DNA of 48,275 nt from Cyanobacteria bacterium REEB417 (GTDB lineage Bacteria; Cyanobacteriota; Cyanobacteriia; PCC-6307; Cyanobiaceae): contig JAGWVJ010000011.1 of assembly GCA_018970945.1 (NCBI GenBank), positions 1 through 48,275 on the forward strand. Reading direction: 5' to 3'. A program made the translations under genes and the position numbers. Position 1 is the first letter of the stretch, and each line of letters begins with the position of its first letter. The notes below the pieces were generated by a model. That model was not told the DNA's origin and made no database searches. It worked only from the letters and a program-made list of their open reading frames with translations. Of the stretch, positions 9,048-17,103 are shown piece after piece.

Positions 9048-10349
9048 ATGGATCCCTCTGGTTCAGAGACCGCTTCAGGCCAGGAACCGCTGGCTGCCGA
9101 TTCCATCGGCATCGTCGGCGGTGGTCAGTTGGCCCTGATGCTGGCCGAGGCCGCCCGGGAGCTGGGCATGGACCTGCACGTGCAGACTCCGGGTGCCCAC
9201 GATCCGGCCACGGCGGCAGCCAGCTCGGTGGTGCTTGCACCGCTCGATGATCTGCATGCCACCCGCCAGCTGGCCAGGCGTTGTGCCGCGATCAGCTTCG
9301 AAAACGAATGGCTCGATCTGGCCGGTCTCGGCGCCCTGGTGGCTGAAGGCATTCGCTTTGTGCCCGGGCTTGATGCCCTGGAGCAGCTGGTCAGCAAGCG
9401 CGCGCAGCGTCAGCTGCTCAACCGGCTCAATCTGCCCTCACCCCGCTGGTGCGGCCTGGAGGAGGTGCTCAGACCGCTACCGCGTCAGATCGCCGACCAG
9501 GATCCAGCCGATCGCGATGGGCCCGAGCCGCAACCATCGCAGGCTCAGCAGCAGGATCCCGATGCACCCACTGAACCCAGGCTGCCCGGGGGGCTGGACT
9601 TTCCTGTCATGGCCAAGGCGTCCACAGGGGGCTACGACGGCAAGGGCACACGGGTGCTCGCCACCCAGGCTGAGCTCGAGTCGCTGCTGGCCGAGGTTGA
9701 CCCGTACGACTGGATCCTCGAGCAGCTGGTGAGCTTTGACCTTGAATTGGCCCAGCTGGCCTGCCGCGATCGCCATGGACGGGTGCAGTGCTACCCCCTG
9801 GTGCAGACCCACCAGCACCAGCAGGTGTGCGACTGGGTGCTGGCTCCGGCGCCGGTGCCCCATGCGGTGCAGGCCCATGCCCGCAACCTGGCGGCCTCAT
9901 TGCTCACGGCGATCGGCTATGTCGGCATGGTGTCGCTCGAGCTCTTCTATGGACCAGCCGGGCTGCAGGTCAACGAGATCGCGCCCCGCACCCACAACGC
10001 CGGCCATTTCACGATCGAGGCCTGCCAGACCAGCCAGTTCGCCCAGCAGCTGCGAATCGTTGCTGGCCTGCCGATGGGCCCGGCCGAGCTCTGTGTCCCG
10101 GGTGCCCTGATGGTCAACCTGCTGGGCTTCAGTGCCTCAGAGTCGGACTACGGCGACCAGCGCACCGCCCTGGCGGAGCTGCCCGATGCAGCCCTGCACT
10201 GGTACGGCAAGACAGGGCCTGGACTTGGCCGCAAGCTGGGCCATCTGACCCTCACCCTGCACGATGCCGATCCGGCGCCGCGCGCCCAGGAGGCGATGGC
10301 GCGGCTCGCCGCGGTGCGGCAGATCTGGCCCCTGCCGCCGGCCGGATGA
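9048..10349 (+). CDS. purK: N5-carboxyaminoimidazole ribonucleotide synthase PurK
   Basis: PurK is the ATP-grasp enzyme that carboxylates AIR with bicarbonate in purine synthesis. The 433-aa chain starts SIGIVGGGQLALMLAEAARELG, has FENEWLDLAGL, the glycine loop KASTGGYDGKG at about 190-200, and the closing EIAPRTHNAGHFTIEACQTSQF characteristic of PurK. A hydrophilic Gln/Pro/Asp-rich insertion (about residues 142-183) lengthens the protein relative to the usual 360-400 residues. ATG 9048 with AGGTG just upstream is preferred over TTG 9015. The 6S RNA gene follows immediately. Confidence 0.95.
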   Translation: MDPSGSETASGQEPLAADSIGIVGGGQLALMLAEAARELGMDLHVQTPGAHDPATAAASSVVLAPLDDLHATRQLARRCAAISFENEWLDLAGLGALVAEGIRFVPGLDALEQLVSKRAQRQLLNRLNLPSPRWCGLEEVLRPLPRQIADQDPADRDGPEPQPSQAQQQDPDAPTEPRLPGGLDFPVMAKASTGGYDGKGTRVLATQAELESLLAEVDPYDWILEQLVSFDLELAQLACRDRHGRVQCYPLVQTHQHQQVCDWVLAPAPVPHAVQAHARNLAASLLTAIGYVGMVSLELFYGPAGLQVNEIAPRTHNAGHFTIEACQTSQFAQQLRIVAGLPMGPAELCVPGALMVNLLGFSASESDYGDQRTALAELPDAALHWYGKTGPGLGRKLGHLTLTLHDADPAPRAQEAMARLAAVRQIWPLPPAG

Positions 10350-10366
10350 GCGCCCTAGAGTCACGT

Positions 10367-10545
10367 TGGACTGCCGTGTTGGTGACTGCCTTTCACAGTT
10401 TTCTGATCTGACTCCCTTTTCGACATGGGGGGTCTGCAGCGGAAGCAACGTAGGCCGGCCTTGCAGCCGGAAACGGCGCCCCGCCCTTGACCCCCCTTCT
10501 GGTTCCACCAGGTCGAACACTGGGGCAAGACGGCACGGTGGTCCA
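10367..10545 (+). ncRNA. ssrS: 6S RNA (SsrS/SsaA), RNA polymerase-binding regulator
   Basis: The 250-base gap after purK folds like 6S RNA. A closing stem pairs 10367-10381 with 10531-10545 (15 bp including G-U pairs). A large, mostly single-stranded central bubble (about 10382-10426 opposite 10497-10530) follows. An upper hairpin is closed by GGGGGGTC at 10427-10434 pairing with GACCCCCC at 10489-10496, continued by GCGG/CCGC. 6S RNA mimics an open promoter and sequesters RNA polymerase. In cyanobacteria the 6S gene is known to sit next to purK, which matches. The exact ends are estimated from the closing stem; mature RNA may extend several bases on each side. Confidence 0.75.
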
Positions 10546-10603
10546 CCCCATTGCCGAGCTTGGAGAAAGGCTTGCTCAACCCACCTTTCTCAACGCAACC
10601 TCT

Positions 10604-11257
10604 TCAACGCACCTCGATCAGCTCGCCGGCCGAATAGCGCACCTTGGCGAGCTGGGCGTAGCGGTCATCGGCGGCGCGATAGCCCGCCGCGCAGACCACC
10701 CAGCTGCGGTAGGGGCCCGCTTCGAGTTCCAGCAGGCGGTCAAAGGCCGCCGGATCAAACCCTTCGATTGGGCAGGTGTCGACCCCCAGCAGGGCCGCCG
10801 CGGTCATGAAGGTGCCCAAGGCGATGTACACCTGGCGGCCATTCCATCCGGCGATCTCAGCGGCGGGCACCTGTGCGTGCTCCACCACGTTGCGCCGCAG
10901 CAGGTCGGCATAGAAGGCCATCTGCTCGCTCGCAAGGCCACGGGCCTGGCAGGTGGTGCTGATCAGCGTGTCGACATCGGCCTGCTCGATCGTGCGGCGA
11001 CCCAGAAACACCACCAGCTCGGCGCAGTCGGTGATCTGGCTCTGGTCCCAGGCGTGGGGTCGCAGTTGCTGCCGCAGTGCCCGGTCGCGAATCACCAGGA
11101 ACTTCCAGGGTTGCAGCCCGTAGCTCGACGGGCTCAGCAGCAGGCTCTGCTCCAGCGCAGCCCAGGTCTGGGCCGGGATCGAACGCGCCCGGTCGAAGGC
11201 CTTGGTGGCATAGCGCCAGTTCAGGGCCTGCTCCAGGGTCTCGGGCGTGATGGACAT
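10604..11257 (-). CDS. Nitroreductase family NAD(P)H-dependent flavin oxidoreductase
   Basis: This 217-aa protein starts LEQALNWRYATKAFD, the conserved RR/RYATKxFD entry of nitroreductases, followed by LLLSPSSYGLQPWKFLVI (FMN-binding loop) and a C-terminal GVDTCPIEGFDPAAFDRLL. This subfamily (YdgI/NfsB-like) reduces quinones, nitroaromatics or related electrophiles using FMN and NAD(P)H in the cytoplasm; the true substrate is unknown. ATG 11257 is used; a second start 9 bases upstream exists. It follows DUF2103 and clpS on the same strand. Confidence 0.87.
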   Translation of the reverse strand: MSITPETLEQALNWRYATKAFDRARSIPAQTWAALEQSLLLSPSSYGLQPWKFLVIRDRALRQQLRPHAWDQSQITDCAELVVFLGRRTIEQADVDTLISTTCQARGLASEQMAFYADLLRRNVVEHAQVPAAEIAGWNGRQVYIALGTFMTAAALLGVDTCPIEGFDPAAFDRLLELEAGPYRSWVVCAAGYRAADDRYAQLAKVRYSAGELIEVR

Positions 11258-11302
11258 GGGAAGCAAAGGTGATGGGTGTGATCAGCACAGCAGCTGCTGG
11301 CA

Positions 11303-11581
11303 TCAGGCGTTCAGCGCCGCCTCGAGCAGGGGTCGCAGGCTCTCGGCACTGAGGACGGTCACCACAAACACCTCTTGCACGCTGCTGCCGCGGCGGGCCA
11401 CCAGTTTGTGGCCACCGTTGATCGGCGCAGAGATGCGCAGCTGCAGCTTGGGGCTGCGGCCCCGCACACGGGCAATCACCGCCGGGGTGATGGTGTCGAT
11501 CCCAGGCTGCCGGGCCAGGACCTGAAGCACCGGGATCAACCCCTCCACATAGGTGCTGTGGGTGATCACCACTCTGCCCAT
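11303..11581 (-). CDS. DUF2103 family protein
   Basis: This 92-aa protein reads MGRVVITHSTYVEGLIPVL, then ITPAVIARVRGRSPKLQLRISAPINGGHKLVARRGSSVQEVFVVT, matching the small DUF2103 family found in cyanobacteria and described as possibly metal-binding. No function is established. It lies 8 bases after clpS and 45 before the nitroreductase on the same strand, suggesting co-transcription. Confidence 0.82.
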   Translation of the reverse strand: MGRVVITHSTYVEGLIPVLQVLARQPGIDTITPAVIARVRGRSPKLQLRISAPINGGHKLVARRGSSVQEVFVVTVLSAESLRPLLEAALNA

Positions 11582-11589
11582 GACGGCAT

Positions 11590-11907
11590 TCAGACCGGTT
11601 CAAGCGGCGCCATGGTCAGGCCCTGGCCGCCGAGCTGTTGGTGATAAAGCTCAGCGGGCTCCCGGGGGCCGGCCCAGACCACGGCCGAGCCCTGGCCATC
11701 GATCTCATGGGCCAGCTCCCAAGCGCGATCCGGGGTCATCGCAGGAATGAACCGCATCAGGCACTCGACCACGTGCGCGAAGGTGTTCACGTCATCGTCG
11801 AGCACCACCACCTTCACGTGGGGGTAGGGCTTGCGCTCGAGCACCGTTGCAGCGCTGCGTTCGCGCAGAGGGGTGCTGCTCGCCCGGCCCATCAACGTTG
11901 TCCCCAT
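11590..11907 (-). CDS. clpS: ATP-dependent Clp protease adaptor ClpS
   Basis: ClpS binds N-degron substrates and delivers them to the ClpC/ClpA unfoldase. The 105-residue protein contains the family core YPHVKVVVLDDDVNTFAHVVECLMRFIPAMTPDRAWELAHEIDGQGSAVVWAGPREPAELYHQQL, including the DDDVNTF loop that forms the N-end residue pocket. ATG 11907 gives a normal short leader; the frame is open further to 11952. It is divergent from petN (59-base gap) and heads the clpS-DUF2103-nitroreductase group. A clpP gene lies 3.6 kb away. Confidence 0.93.
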   Translation of the reverse strand: MGTTLMGRASSTPLRERSAATVLERKPYPHVKVVVLDDDVNTFAHVVECLMRFIPAMTPDRAWELAHEIDGQGSAVVWAGPREPAELYHQQLGGQGLTMAPLEPV

Positions 11908-11966
11908 CGCGCTCAGAACACCGCCAAGCCTAGGTATTGTGGCGCCACGCAAACGTCACATCGGGC

Positions 11967-12068
11967 ATGCTGATCACCGCCGGTTGGGCCGCTCTGGCCG
12001 CCATCTTCTCCTTTTCCATCGCCATGGTGGTCTGGGGACGCAATGGCGACGGCAGCATTAATTTCTGA
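11967..12068 (+). CDS. petN: Cytochrome b6f complex subunit PetN
   Basis: This 33-residue single-span membrane protein starts [20 protein letters not shown] and ends [13 protein letters not shown]. The hydrophobic helix followed by the invariant VVWGRNG is the PetN signature; PetN is a small structural subunit essential for the cytochrome b6f complex in thylakoids. It is too short for ordinary ORF detection. Its stop codon is followed directly by the GTG of a second small membrane ORF. Confidence 0.95.
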   Translation: MLITAGWAALAAIFSFSIAMVVWGRNGDGSINF

Positions 12069-12221
12069 GTGGTTGAGTCCCTGTCTGACCCCTCCAGAGT
12101 TCTCTCGCTGACGGCAGCAGGCCTGCTGGTCTTCGTAAGCCTGGGGGTGATCTATCTTTCGAGCGTCGAATGGCGGGATCGGCGACGGCGCAAGCAGCAG
12201 GAACGCAGAGCCCGGCCCTGA
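12069..12221 (+). CDS. 50-residue membrane protein following petN
   Basis: The GTG at 12069 abuts the petN stop (TGA then GTG). The ORF encodes about 50 residues: a short polar head, one hydrophobic helix (VLSLTAAGLLVFVSLGVIYL, residues 11-30) and a strongly basic tail (EWRDRRRRKQQERRARP). This layout predicts a single-pass protein with a cytoplasmic positive tail. I know no function. Its end overlaps the proposed cofH start by 52 bases. Immediate coupling to petN suggests co-expression with the b6f subunit. Confidence 0.6.
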   Translation: MVESLSDPSRVLSLTAAGLLVFVSLGVIYLSSVEWRDRRRRKQQERRARP

Positions 12222-13474
12222 GCCCGTGGGCCTGGGACCTGGCTGACCGTCTGCTCCAGCCACCAGTCCCCGTTGAGCACGTCAGGACCGCTACTGCTGA
12301 TCCGCGATCGCCATCACGGCTAGAGGAGCTGGAGCAGCTGCTCGATCAGCAGCCCCACCTGTCGCCCGATCACCACGCGGCCACCCGGTTGCTGCAACTG
12401 GGCCAATCACTGCTGACTGACCCTGCCGTCGACACGGCGGCAGGTCTTCGCATGCTGCGTCACGGGGCCGATCGGTTGCGCACCGATCTGGTGGGTGAGA
12501 CGGTGACCTATGTGGTCAACCGCAACATCAACCTTACGAATCACTGCGTCAAGCACTGCAGTTTCTGTGCCTTTCGCCGTGATCCGGGTGATCCCGGTGC
12601 CTACCGGCTCAGCCGATCCGAGCTCCAGCACAAGGCCCGTGAGGCGCAGCGGCGTGGAGCCACCGAGCTCTGTATTCAGAGTGGCCTCGACCCAGCGGCC
12701 AGCCTCGATGGCAGCCATCTGGCCCATGCCGAAACGGTGCTGCGCGATCTGCTCGCGGCAGCGCCGGGCATCCACCTGCATGCGTTTTCGCCCCAGGAGC
12801 TGTTGTTCATGGCTGAGGCCGATGGGCTGCCCCTCCAGCAGGTGCTGCAGCGGCTGCGCCAGGCGGGGCTCGCCTCGGTGCCGGGCACGGCGGCCGAGGT
12901 GCTGAGTGAGCCGCTGCGGCGGCGCCTCTGCCCCGAAAAGCTCAGTGCCCGCGCCTGGGTGGCCGTCATGCTCGAGGTGCACGCCCAGGGCCTGCCAGCC
13001 ACCAGCACCCTGATGGCTGGTCACATCGAGACCGCGGCCGATGTGGCCGCCCACCTGCTCACCCTGGTTGCGATGCAGCGCCATGCCTGGAACCAGGGCC
13101 TGCCGGGATTCACTGAATTTGTGCTGCTGCCGTTTGTGGGGCTGCATGCGCCTGCTGCCCTGCGGCGTCAGGTGGGCCGCGACCAGCCTGACTTGCCGGC
13201 GATGTTGGTGCTGACGGCCCTGGCCCGGCTGCTGCTGGGGCCCTGGATCCGCCATCACCAGCCCAGCTGGGTGAAGCTGGGGCTCGAGGGTGCCGCTGAG
13301 GCCCTGCGCTGGGGTGCCGACGACCTGGGTGGCACCTTGATGGAAGAGCACATCACCACCATGGCCGGGGCCAGCGGGGGCACCAACCAGGAGCCCCAGG
13401 ATCTTGAGGCGGCGGCAGCCCGCGTCGGGCGCCCGGTGCGGCGGCGCAGCACCACCTACGGCGAGCTGCCATGA
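12170..13474 (+). CDS. cofH: F0 synthase subunit CofH (radical SAM)
   Basis: CofH is the radical-SAM half that joins 4-hydroxyphenyl-type and pyrimidine precursors; with CofG it makes 7,8-didemethyl-8-hydroxy-5-deazariboflavin (F0), used in cyanobacteria as a photolyase antenna. The 434-aa chain has NRNINLTNHCVKHCSFCAF with the Cx3Cx2C cluster ligands at C126, C130 and C133, and the CofH/MqnC-type GADDLGGTLMEEHITTMAG from 382. The first 45 residues are poorly conserved, so the ATG 12170 start is uncertain. It ends in a 4-base ATGA overlap with the next gene. CofG is not in the window; a photolyase is at 39.6 kb. Confidence 0.92.
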   Translation: MAGSATAQAAGTQSPALSPWAWDLADRLLQPPVPVEHVRTATADPRSPSRLEELEQLLDQQPHLSPDHHAATRLLQLGQSLLTDPAVDTAAGLRMLRHGADRLRTDLVGETVTYVVNRNINLTNHCVKHCSFCAFRRDPGDPGAYRLSRSELQHKAREAQRRGATELCIQSGLDPAASLDGSHLAHAETVLRDLLAAAPGIHLHAFSPQELLFMAEADGLPLQQVLQRLRQAGLASVPGTAAEVLSEPLRRRLCPEKLSARAWVAVMLEVHAQGLPATSTLMAGHIETAADVAAHLLTLVAMQRHAWNQGLPGFTEFVLLPFVGLHAPAALRRQVGRDQPDLPAMLVLTALARLLLGPWIRHHQPSWVKLGLEGAAEALRWGADDLGGTLMEEHITTMAGASGGTNQEPQDLEAAAARVGRPVRRRSTTYGELP

Positions 13475-14784
13475 GGGTGCTGACCTGGCGACTGGTGACC
13501 AGGCGACTGCTGTTGCCCAACACGGCAGCTTCTGCGGTCTTGCTGCTGCTGGGTCCGGCCCTGGCCCTGCTGCTGTGGCCCCGTTCCCAGGCCCAGGGTC
13601 TGGCCCGTCTGTTCCACCAGTCGCAGCTGATCCAGAGCTTCGCTGCCGCACCCACGCGTCCGCCGCCGCCGCTCTGGCGCCAAAGGCTCGGGCCCCTGGC
13701 CGCTGTGCTGTGGTCGCGCCAGCAGGGTGTCTGGTGGCAGTTCTGGGGAGTCCATGGCGATGCCGGGGCCTTCCTGGTGCTGCCGTCGACGAGCCTCAGC
13801 GATGTGGTGGGCGATCGCCTGCCTGTGCCTCCGCTGCGGGTCGATGATCTGGCCGTCGTGGCGGCCGACCCGCTGTCGCGGCAGTGGCTCTCGGATCGAC
13901 TGCGCAGCGTGCCCCGGTCCCCCCGGGGCCTGGAGCAGCGCTGCCTGCTCCAGTTGCGTCAGCCCCAGACGGTCAGCTGGAGTCCAGCTGGACTCGGCGC
14001 CCTCGCGGGCCCGGTCGCTCCGCTGTTGCAACGGTTTCAACAGGGATGCCTGACCCTGAACCTGCAGGGCCAGAGGGTCGATCTCGGTGGAGAGGCCGCA
14101 GCTGCGGTGGGCGTGCTCGGCCCGGCCTCCCAGTCACGACCCGAGCCCGCGTCCCGGCCACTGACACCTGGTCAGTTGCTCGAGCTTCGCGGTCCGGCTC
14201 TCGAGGTTCTCCTGCAGGGGTTGCTATCCCGTCAGCTGGTGCGTGAGCCGTTGGCGTCCCGCTATGGGATCGCCGAACCCCAACTGGCCCTGCTTCGCCG
14301 CAGTCCGTTTGTGCTGCGGCTGCGCGAGCTGCCGCAGGGCCCGTTTCAGGCTGGCCTTGAACTGGATCTTGCCCCACCAGCCCGCGATCGCCAGGCCTGG
14401 GAGCGATTGCTGGCTGCCCTGCGCCAGCCCCTTCTCCAGCAGGGACTGCAGGAGCAGGGCGCGATCCCGCTGCGCACCCGCTGGCGCGACGAGCAGGGGC
14501 GGGTCGTGGGCGGATGGTTCTGGCAGCCCCCACAAGGGGGGGAGGAACGCAGGCTGGTGCTTTTTGTGGGACCCGAACCGGCAACTGGGTCAGCTCCACC
14601 GGCCCCGTCAGGGTGGGTGGTGCTGCAGGCGAGGCCCGGTGACCTGGATCGCCTGGGGCTCTGGCCCGGAGCCTTTCCACCGCTGGTGAGGCGGGCCGAT
14701 CAGCTGGAGATCAAGGCAGACGCCGAGCGCAGGCAGCCGATCAGCCGACTGACGGGACGCCTGGCGCTGACTCGTTCCCGTTAG
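13471..14784 (+). CDS. Conserved-looking membrane-anchored protein of unknown function
   Basis: This 437-residue protein has an N-terminal hydrophobic segment (about 14-37, LLLPNTAASAVLLLLGPALALLLW) acting as signal or anchor. A long, Leu/Arg/Pro-rich soluble part follows with mixed beta-type segments, ending LVRRADQLEIKADAERRQPISRLTGRLAL. I recognise no family or catalytic motif. It resembles the DUF3352-like style of cyanobacterial exported proteins only in general composition, so no function is claimed. Its start overlaps the cofH stop by four bases (ATGA), which argues for translational coupling. The end overlaps the convergent psb29 by 44 bases. Confidence 0.75.
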   Translation: MRVLTWRLVTRRLLLPNTAASAVLLLLGPALALLLWPRSQAQGLARLFHQSQLIQSFAAAPTRPPPPLWRQRLGPLAAVLWSRQQGVWWQFWGVHGDAGAFLVLPSTSLSDVVGDRLPVPPLRVDDLAVVAADPLSRQWLSDRLRSVPRSPRGLEQRCLLQLRQPQTVSWSPAGLGALAGPVAPLLQRFQQGCLTLNLQGQRVDLGGEAAAAVGVLGPASQSRPEPASRPLTPGQLLELRGPALEVLLQGLLSRQLVREPLASRYGIAEPQLALLRRSPFVLRLRELPQGPFQAGLELDLAPPARDRQAWERLLAALRQPLLQQGLQEQGAIPLRTRWRDEQGRVVGGWFWQPPQGGEERRLVLFVGPEPATGSAPPAPSGWVVLQARPGDLDRLGLWPGAFPPLVRRADQLEIKADAERRQPISRLTGRLALTRSR

Positions 14785-15469
14785 CGGCGTCTTCCGAAGC
14801 CGTCGGTGCCGTGGCACGGCGTTCACGCTTGCGTTTCTCGGCGGCCACGGTCTCCTCCATCAGCTCGACCGCCTGGGCCATTTTTTCGAGGTTGCTGGCG
14901 TAGAGCTTGAGATCCCTATCGAGTCGATCACGCAGCAGTCCCATCGATGCGCCCAGGTCATGGGCAGAGTCACGCAGGGCCGCCGGATCCATGGCATCGG
15001 CGCCCTGGGCCTGCTCCAGCAGGGCCATGAGCCCGACCGCCATCAGACGTGAGTAATGAAAATCGGGCCGTTGAATTCCGGCCAGCGCCTGGGCCAGGGG
15101 CTCAGGTGCGCCCTGACCCTGTTGCTCGACCCATTGCCGTACGGCGTCGACACTGTGGCTGCCCATGGCCGCCAGGGCCTGACCGTGCTGCTGCCGCAGT
15201 GCGGCGGCATCAAAGCCGCTGGCGCTGCACAGCGCGTCAAACAGCGGTGCTTTCTGGGCTTCGGGGCGGTATCCCTTGGCGAAGCCATCGAACACCTGGA
15301 CCAGCCCCACCGCAAACAGGGGGTCAGCCTTGAATCCCTGCTGCCGGCTGAGCAGATGCAGCTCCACCAGCAGCTCATCGACCATGCGCCGGTAGAGCGG
15401 GCCGATCACGTAGGGGAAGGCGCGGTGAAAGGCCCGCTTGCTGTCGGCAACGGTGAGAGCAGCGCTCAC
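14741..15469 (-). CDS. psb29: Psb29/Thf1 thylakoid formation and photosystem II biogenesis factor
   Basis: This 242-aa protein reads VADSKRAFHRAFPYVIGPLYRRMVDELLVELHLL, then DPLFAVGLVQVFDGFAKGYRPEAQKAPLFDALC, and a C-terminal long helix DRLDRDLKLYASNLEKMAQAVELMEETVAAEKRKRERR, the complete THF1/Psb29 pattern. The protein associates with photosystem II and with thylakoid FtsH complexes, helping their accumulation under high light. The GTG at 15469 precedes the conserved region directly; the open frame extends to 15511. Its C-terminal end overlaps the convergent unknown gene by 44 bases. Confidence 0.93.
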   Translation of the reverse strand: MSAALTVADSKRAFHRAFPYVIGPLYRRMVDELLVELHLLSRQQGFKADPLFAVGLVQVFDGFAKGYRPEAQKAPLFDALCSASGFDAAALRQQHGQALAAMGSHSVDAVRQWVEQQGQGAPEPLAQALAGIQRPDFHYSRLMAVGLMALLEQAQGADAMDPAALRDSAHDLGASMGLLRDRLDRDLKLYASNLEKMAQAVELMEETVAAEKRKRERRATAPTASEDAANGNESAPGVPSVG

Positions 15470-15540
15470 GCAGGTGCAACCAAGGTCTTGCGACCCTAGC
15501 GCCGCCCCCATCGGGTCGTTTCCAGCCTCAGTAGGATCAC

Positions 15541-16158
15541 GTGCGTGCTGAGAACGGGCCTGTGACCACGATCCCCATTGTCATCGAGGAGTCGGGTCGC
15601 GGTGAGAGGGCGTTTGACATTTATTCCCGTCTGCTGCGCGAGCGCATTGTCTTTCTGGGCGAGCCGGTGACGGCAGAATCAGCCAACCGCATCGTCGCCC
15701 AGCTGCTGTTTCTTGAAGCCGAGGATCCCGACAAGGACATCTTCCTCTACATCAATTCGCCCGGTGGTTCGGTCTATGACGGGCTCGGGATCTTTGACAC
15801 CATGCAGCACATCAAACCCGATGTGCAGACGGTGTGTCTGGGGCTGGCTGCATCCATGGGTGCGTTTCTGCTGTGCGCCGGCGCCAAGGGTAAGCGCAGC
15901 AGCCTGACCCACTCGCGGATCATGATCCACCAGCCTCTCGGCGGAGCCCGCGGTCAGGCCAGTGACATCCGCATTCAGGCCGACGAGATTCTCTATCTCA
16001 AGAAAAAGCTCAACCAGGAACTCGCCGATCGCACCGGACAGCCGCTTCCTCGCATCGAAGAGGACACGGATCGCGACTTCTTCATGTCACCGGCCGAGGC
16101 CGTTGAATACGGCCTGATCGACAAAGTGATCGACAAGCGTCCGGTCCGTCCCGTCTGA
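15541..16158 (+). CDS. clpP: ATP-dependent Clp protease proteolytic subunit ClpP
   Basis: This serine protease forms the barrel of the Clp machine. In 205 residues the catalytic triad is present: Ser105 in GLAASMGAF, His130 in RIMIHQP and Asp179 in DTDRDFF, with the expected spacing. [19 protein letters not shown] and the [18 protein letters not shown] handle region are intact, so this is an active ClpP rather than ClpR. The GTG at 15541 is the first start; GTG 15562 (198 residues) may be the real one. It is followed 10 bases later by the DUF2256 gene. Cyanobacteria carry several ClpP paralogues, so the number is not assigned. Confidence 0.95.
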   Translation: MRAENGPVTTIPIVIEESGRGERAFDIYSRLLRERIVFLGEPVTAESANRIVAQLLFLEAEDPDKDIFLYINSPGGSVYDGLGIFDTMQHIKPDVQTVCLGLAASMGAFLLCAGAKGKRSSLTHSRIMIHQPLGGARGQASDIRIQADEILYLKKKLNQELADRTGQPLPRIEEDTDRDFFMSPAEAVEYGLIDKVIDKRPVRPV

Positions 16159-16168
16159 GCCTGGCCCC

Positions 16169-16360
16169 ATGGGTCGGCAACGGAGTAACGAAGACAGGAG
16201 CGAGACCCAGCGCCGCGGCCTTCCGCCCAGCCTCCGGCCCAGCAAGATCTGTCCGGTCTGCGGCCGTCCGTTCAGCTGGCGCAAGAAGTGGTCCGACATC
16301 TGGGAGCAGGTTGTTTACTGCTCCGAGCGATGCCGCAACCGCAGGGCACCAGCACCGTGA
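16169..16360 (+). CDS. DUF2256 zinc-ribbon-like small protein
   Basis: This 63-aa basic protein carries [29 protein letters not shown], two CxxC-type pairs that probably bind zinc, which is the whole DUF2256 family definition. Homologues are widespread and often lie near photolyase or cryptochrome genes; the function is unknown. Here it follows clpP by 10 bases on the same strand. Confidence 0.9.
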   Translation: MGRQRSNEDRSETQRRGLPPSLRPSKICPVCGRPFSWRKKWSDIWEQVVYCSERCRNRRAPAP

Positions 16361-16367
16361 TTCTGGC

Positions 16368-16712
16368 TCAGTTCTTGTGGCAGACGGCGTGGAGTTTGGT
16401 CTCATCGACGGATCCTTTGTCGATGCGCAACCAGGGACCCGGTTTGCCAGCCATCACCGTTTGAATCTCTTGCTTGCTGCAATTGATCGTTTCGTTGTAG
16501 TTGGCACCACCGGGAATATTGGTGTCGACCTCAATGCTGCAGAGCCCCTGCTTGCAGCCCAGCGAGCGGTACTGCATGGTCACACCGCTGATGCGGGTCG
16601 GAATCTCTGTCCAACCTGTTTTGGCGGATTCGGCGCGCCCTGCTGAAGGTGGCAGTGCGGCACCGGCAGCAGAGGCAGCCATGATCAGCGCGGCCAACCA
16701 GCGAGAACCCAT
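16368..16712 (-). CDS. Exported protein of unknown function
   Basis: This 114-aa protein has a signal peptide (about 1-27, MGSRWLAALIMAASAAGAAL...AGRAES). The mature part contains four Cys (GCKQGLCS, INCS, AVCHKN), suggesting disulfides in the periplasm. No domain is recognised. It converges with the DUF2256 gene, 7 bases apart. Confidence 0.7.
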   Translation of the reverse strand: MGSRWLAALIMAASAAGAALPPSAGRAESAKTGWTEIPTRISGVTMQYRSLGCKQGLCSIEVDTNIPGGANYNETINCSKQEIQTVMAGKPGPWLRIDKGSVDETKLHAVCHKN

Positions 16713-16785
16713 GGGTGAGACGATGTGGGGTGATCTGAACTTACCGCGAGAACTTCGCTCTTAAAGCGCGATTGCAGAGCCCGAC

Positions 16786-17103
16786 TCAATGCTTGTGATC
16801 GTGCGGACACAACCCCACCGCGCCCTTGTCGAACTTGTCCAGCTCGGCGAGGTTGGCGTCGCCGATGCCGTAGGCCACGTCGTGCACGATACGGCCGTCA
16901 AACATGGTCGCCAGCACCTCGATGGAGCCGATCTCCTGGTCTTTGCCCAGCTGGCGCGAGCCAGCCACGACAGCGGGATCACCTGGCGTTGTGGCATCGC
17001 AGTGAGCAATGCCCATGGAAACCATGTCGACGTAGGCGGGTGCCCTGGGGAGAGGCACCGCCGAGAGGGTCACCAGCAATGGTGTTCCCACCACTCCGGC
17101 CAT
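16786..17103 (-). CDS. Small protein of unknown function, possibly exported
   Basis: This 105-aa protein has a moderately hydrophobic start (VVGTPLLVTLSAVPLPRAPAY). The remainder, MVSMGIAHCDATTPGDPAVVAGSRQ and IGSIEVLATMFDGRIVHDVAYGIGDANLAELDKF, ends in CPHDHKH, a Cys/His-rich tail that could bind a metal. I do not recognise the family. Codon use matches its neighbours. Confidence 0.65.
   Translation of the reverse strand: MAGVVGTPLLVTLSAVPLPRAPAYVDMVSMGIAHCDATTPGDPAVVAGSRQLGKDQEIGSIEVLATMFDGRIVHDVAYGIGDANLAELDKFDKGAVGLCPHDHKH

Noticed and set aside
10487-11272. 261-codon plus frame over the 6S region and nitroreductase
   Set aside because: Opposes a recognisable nitroreductase and would read through structured RNA.
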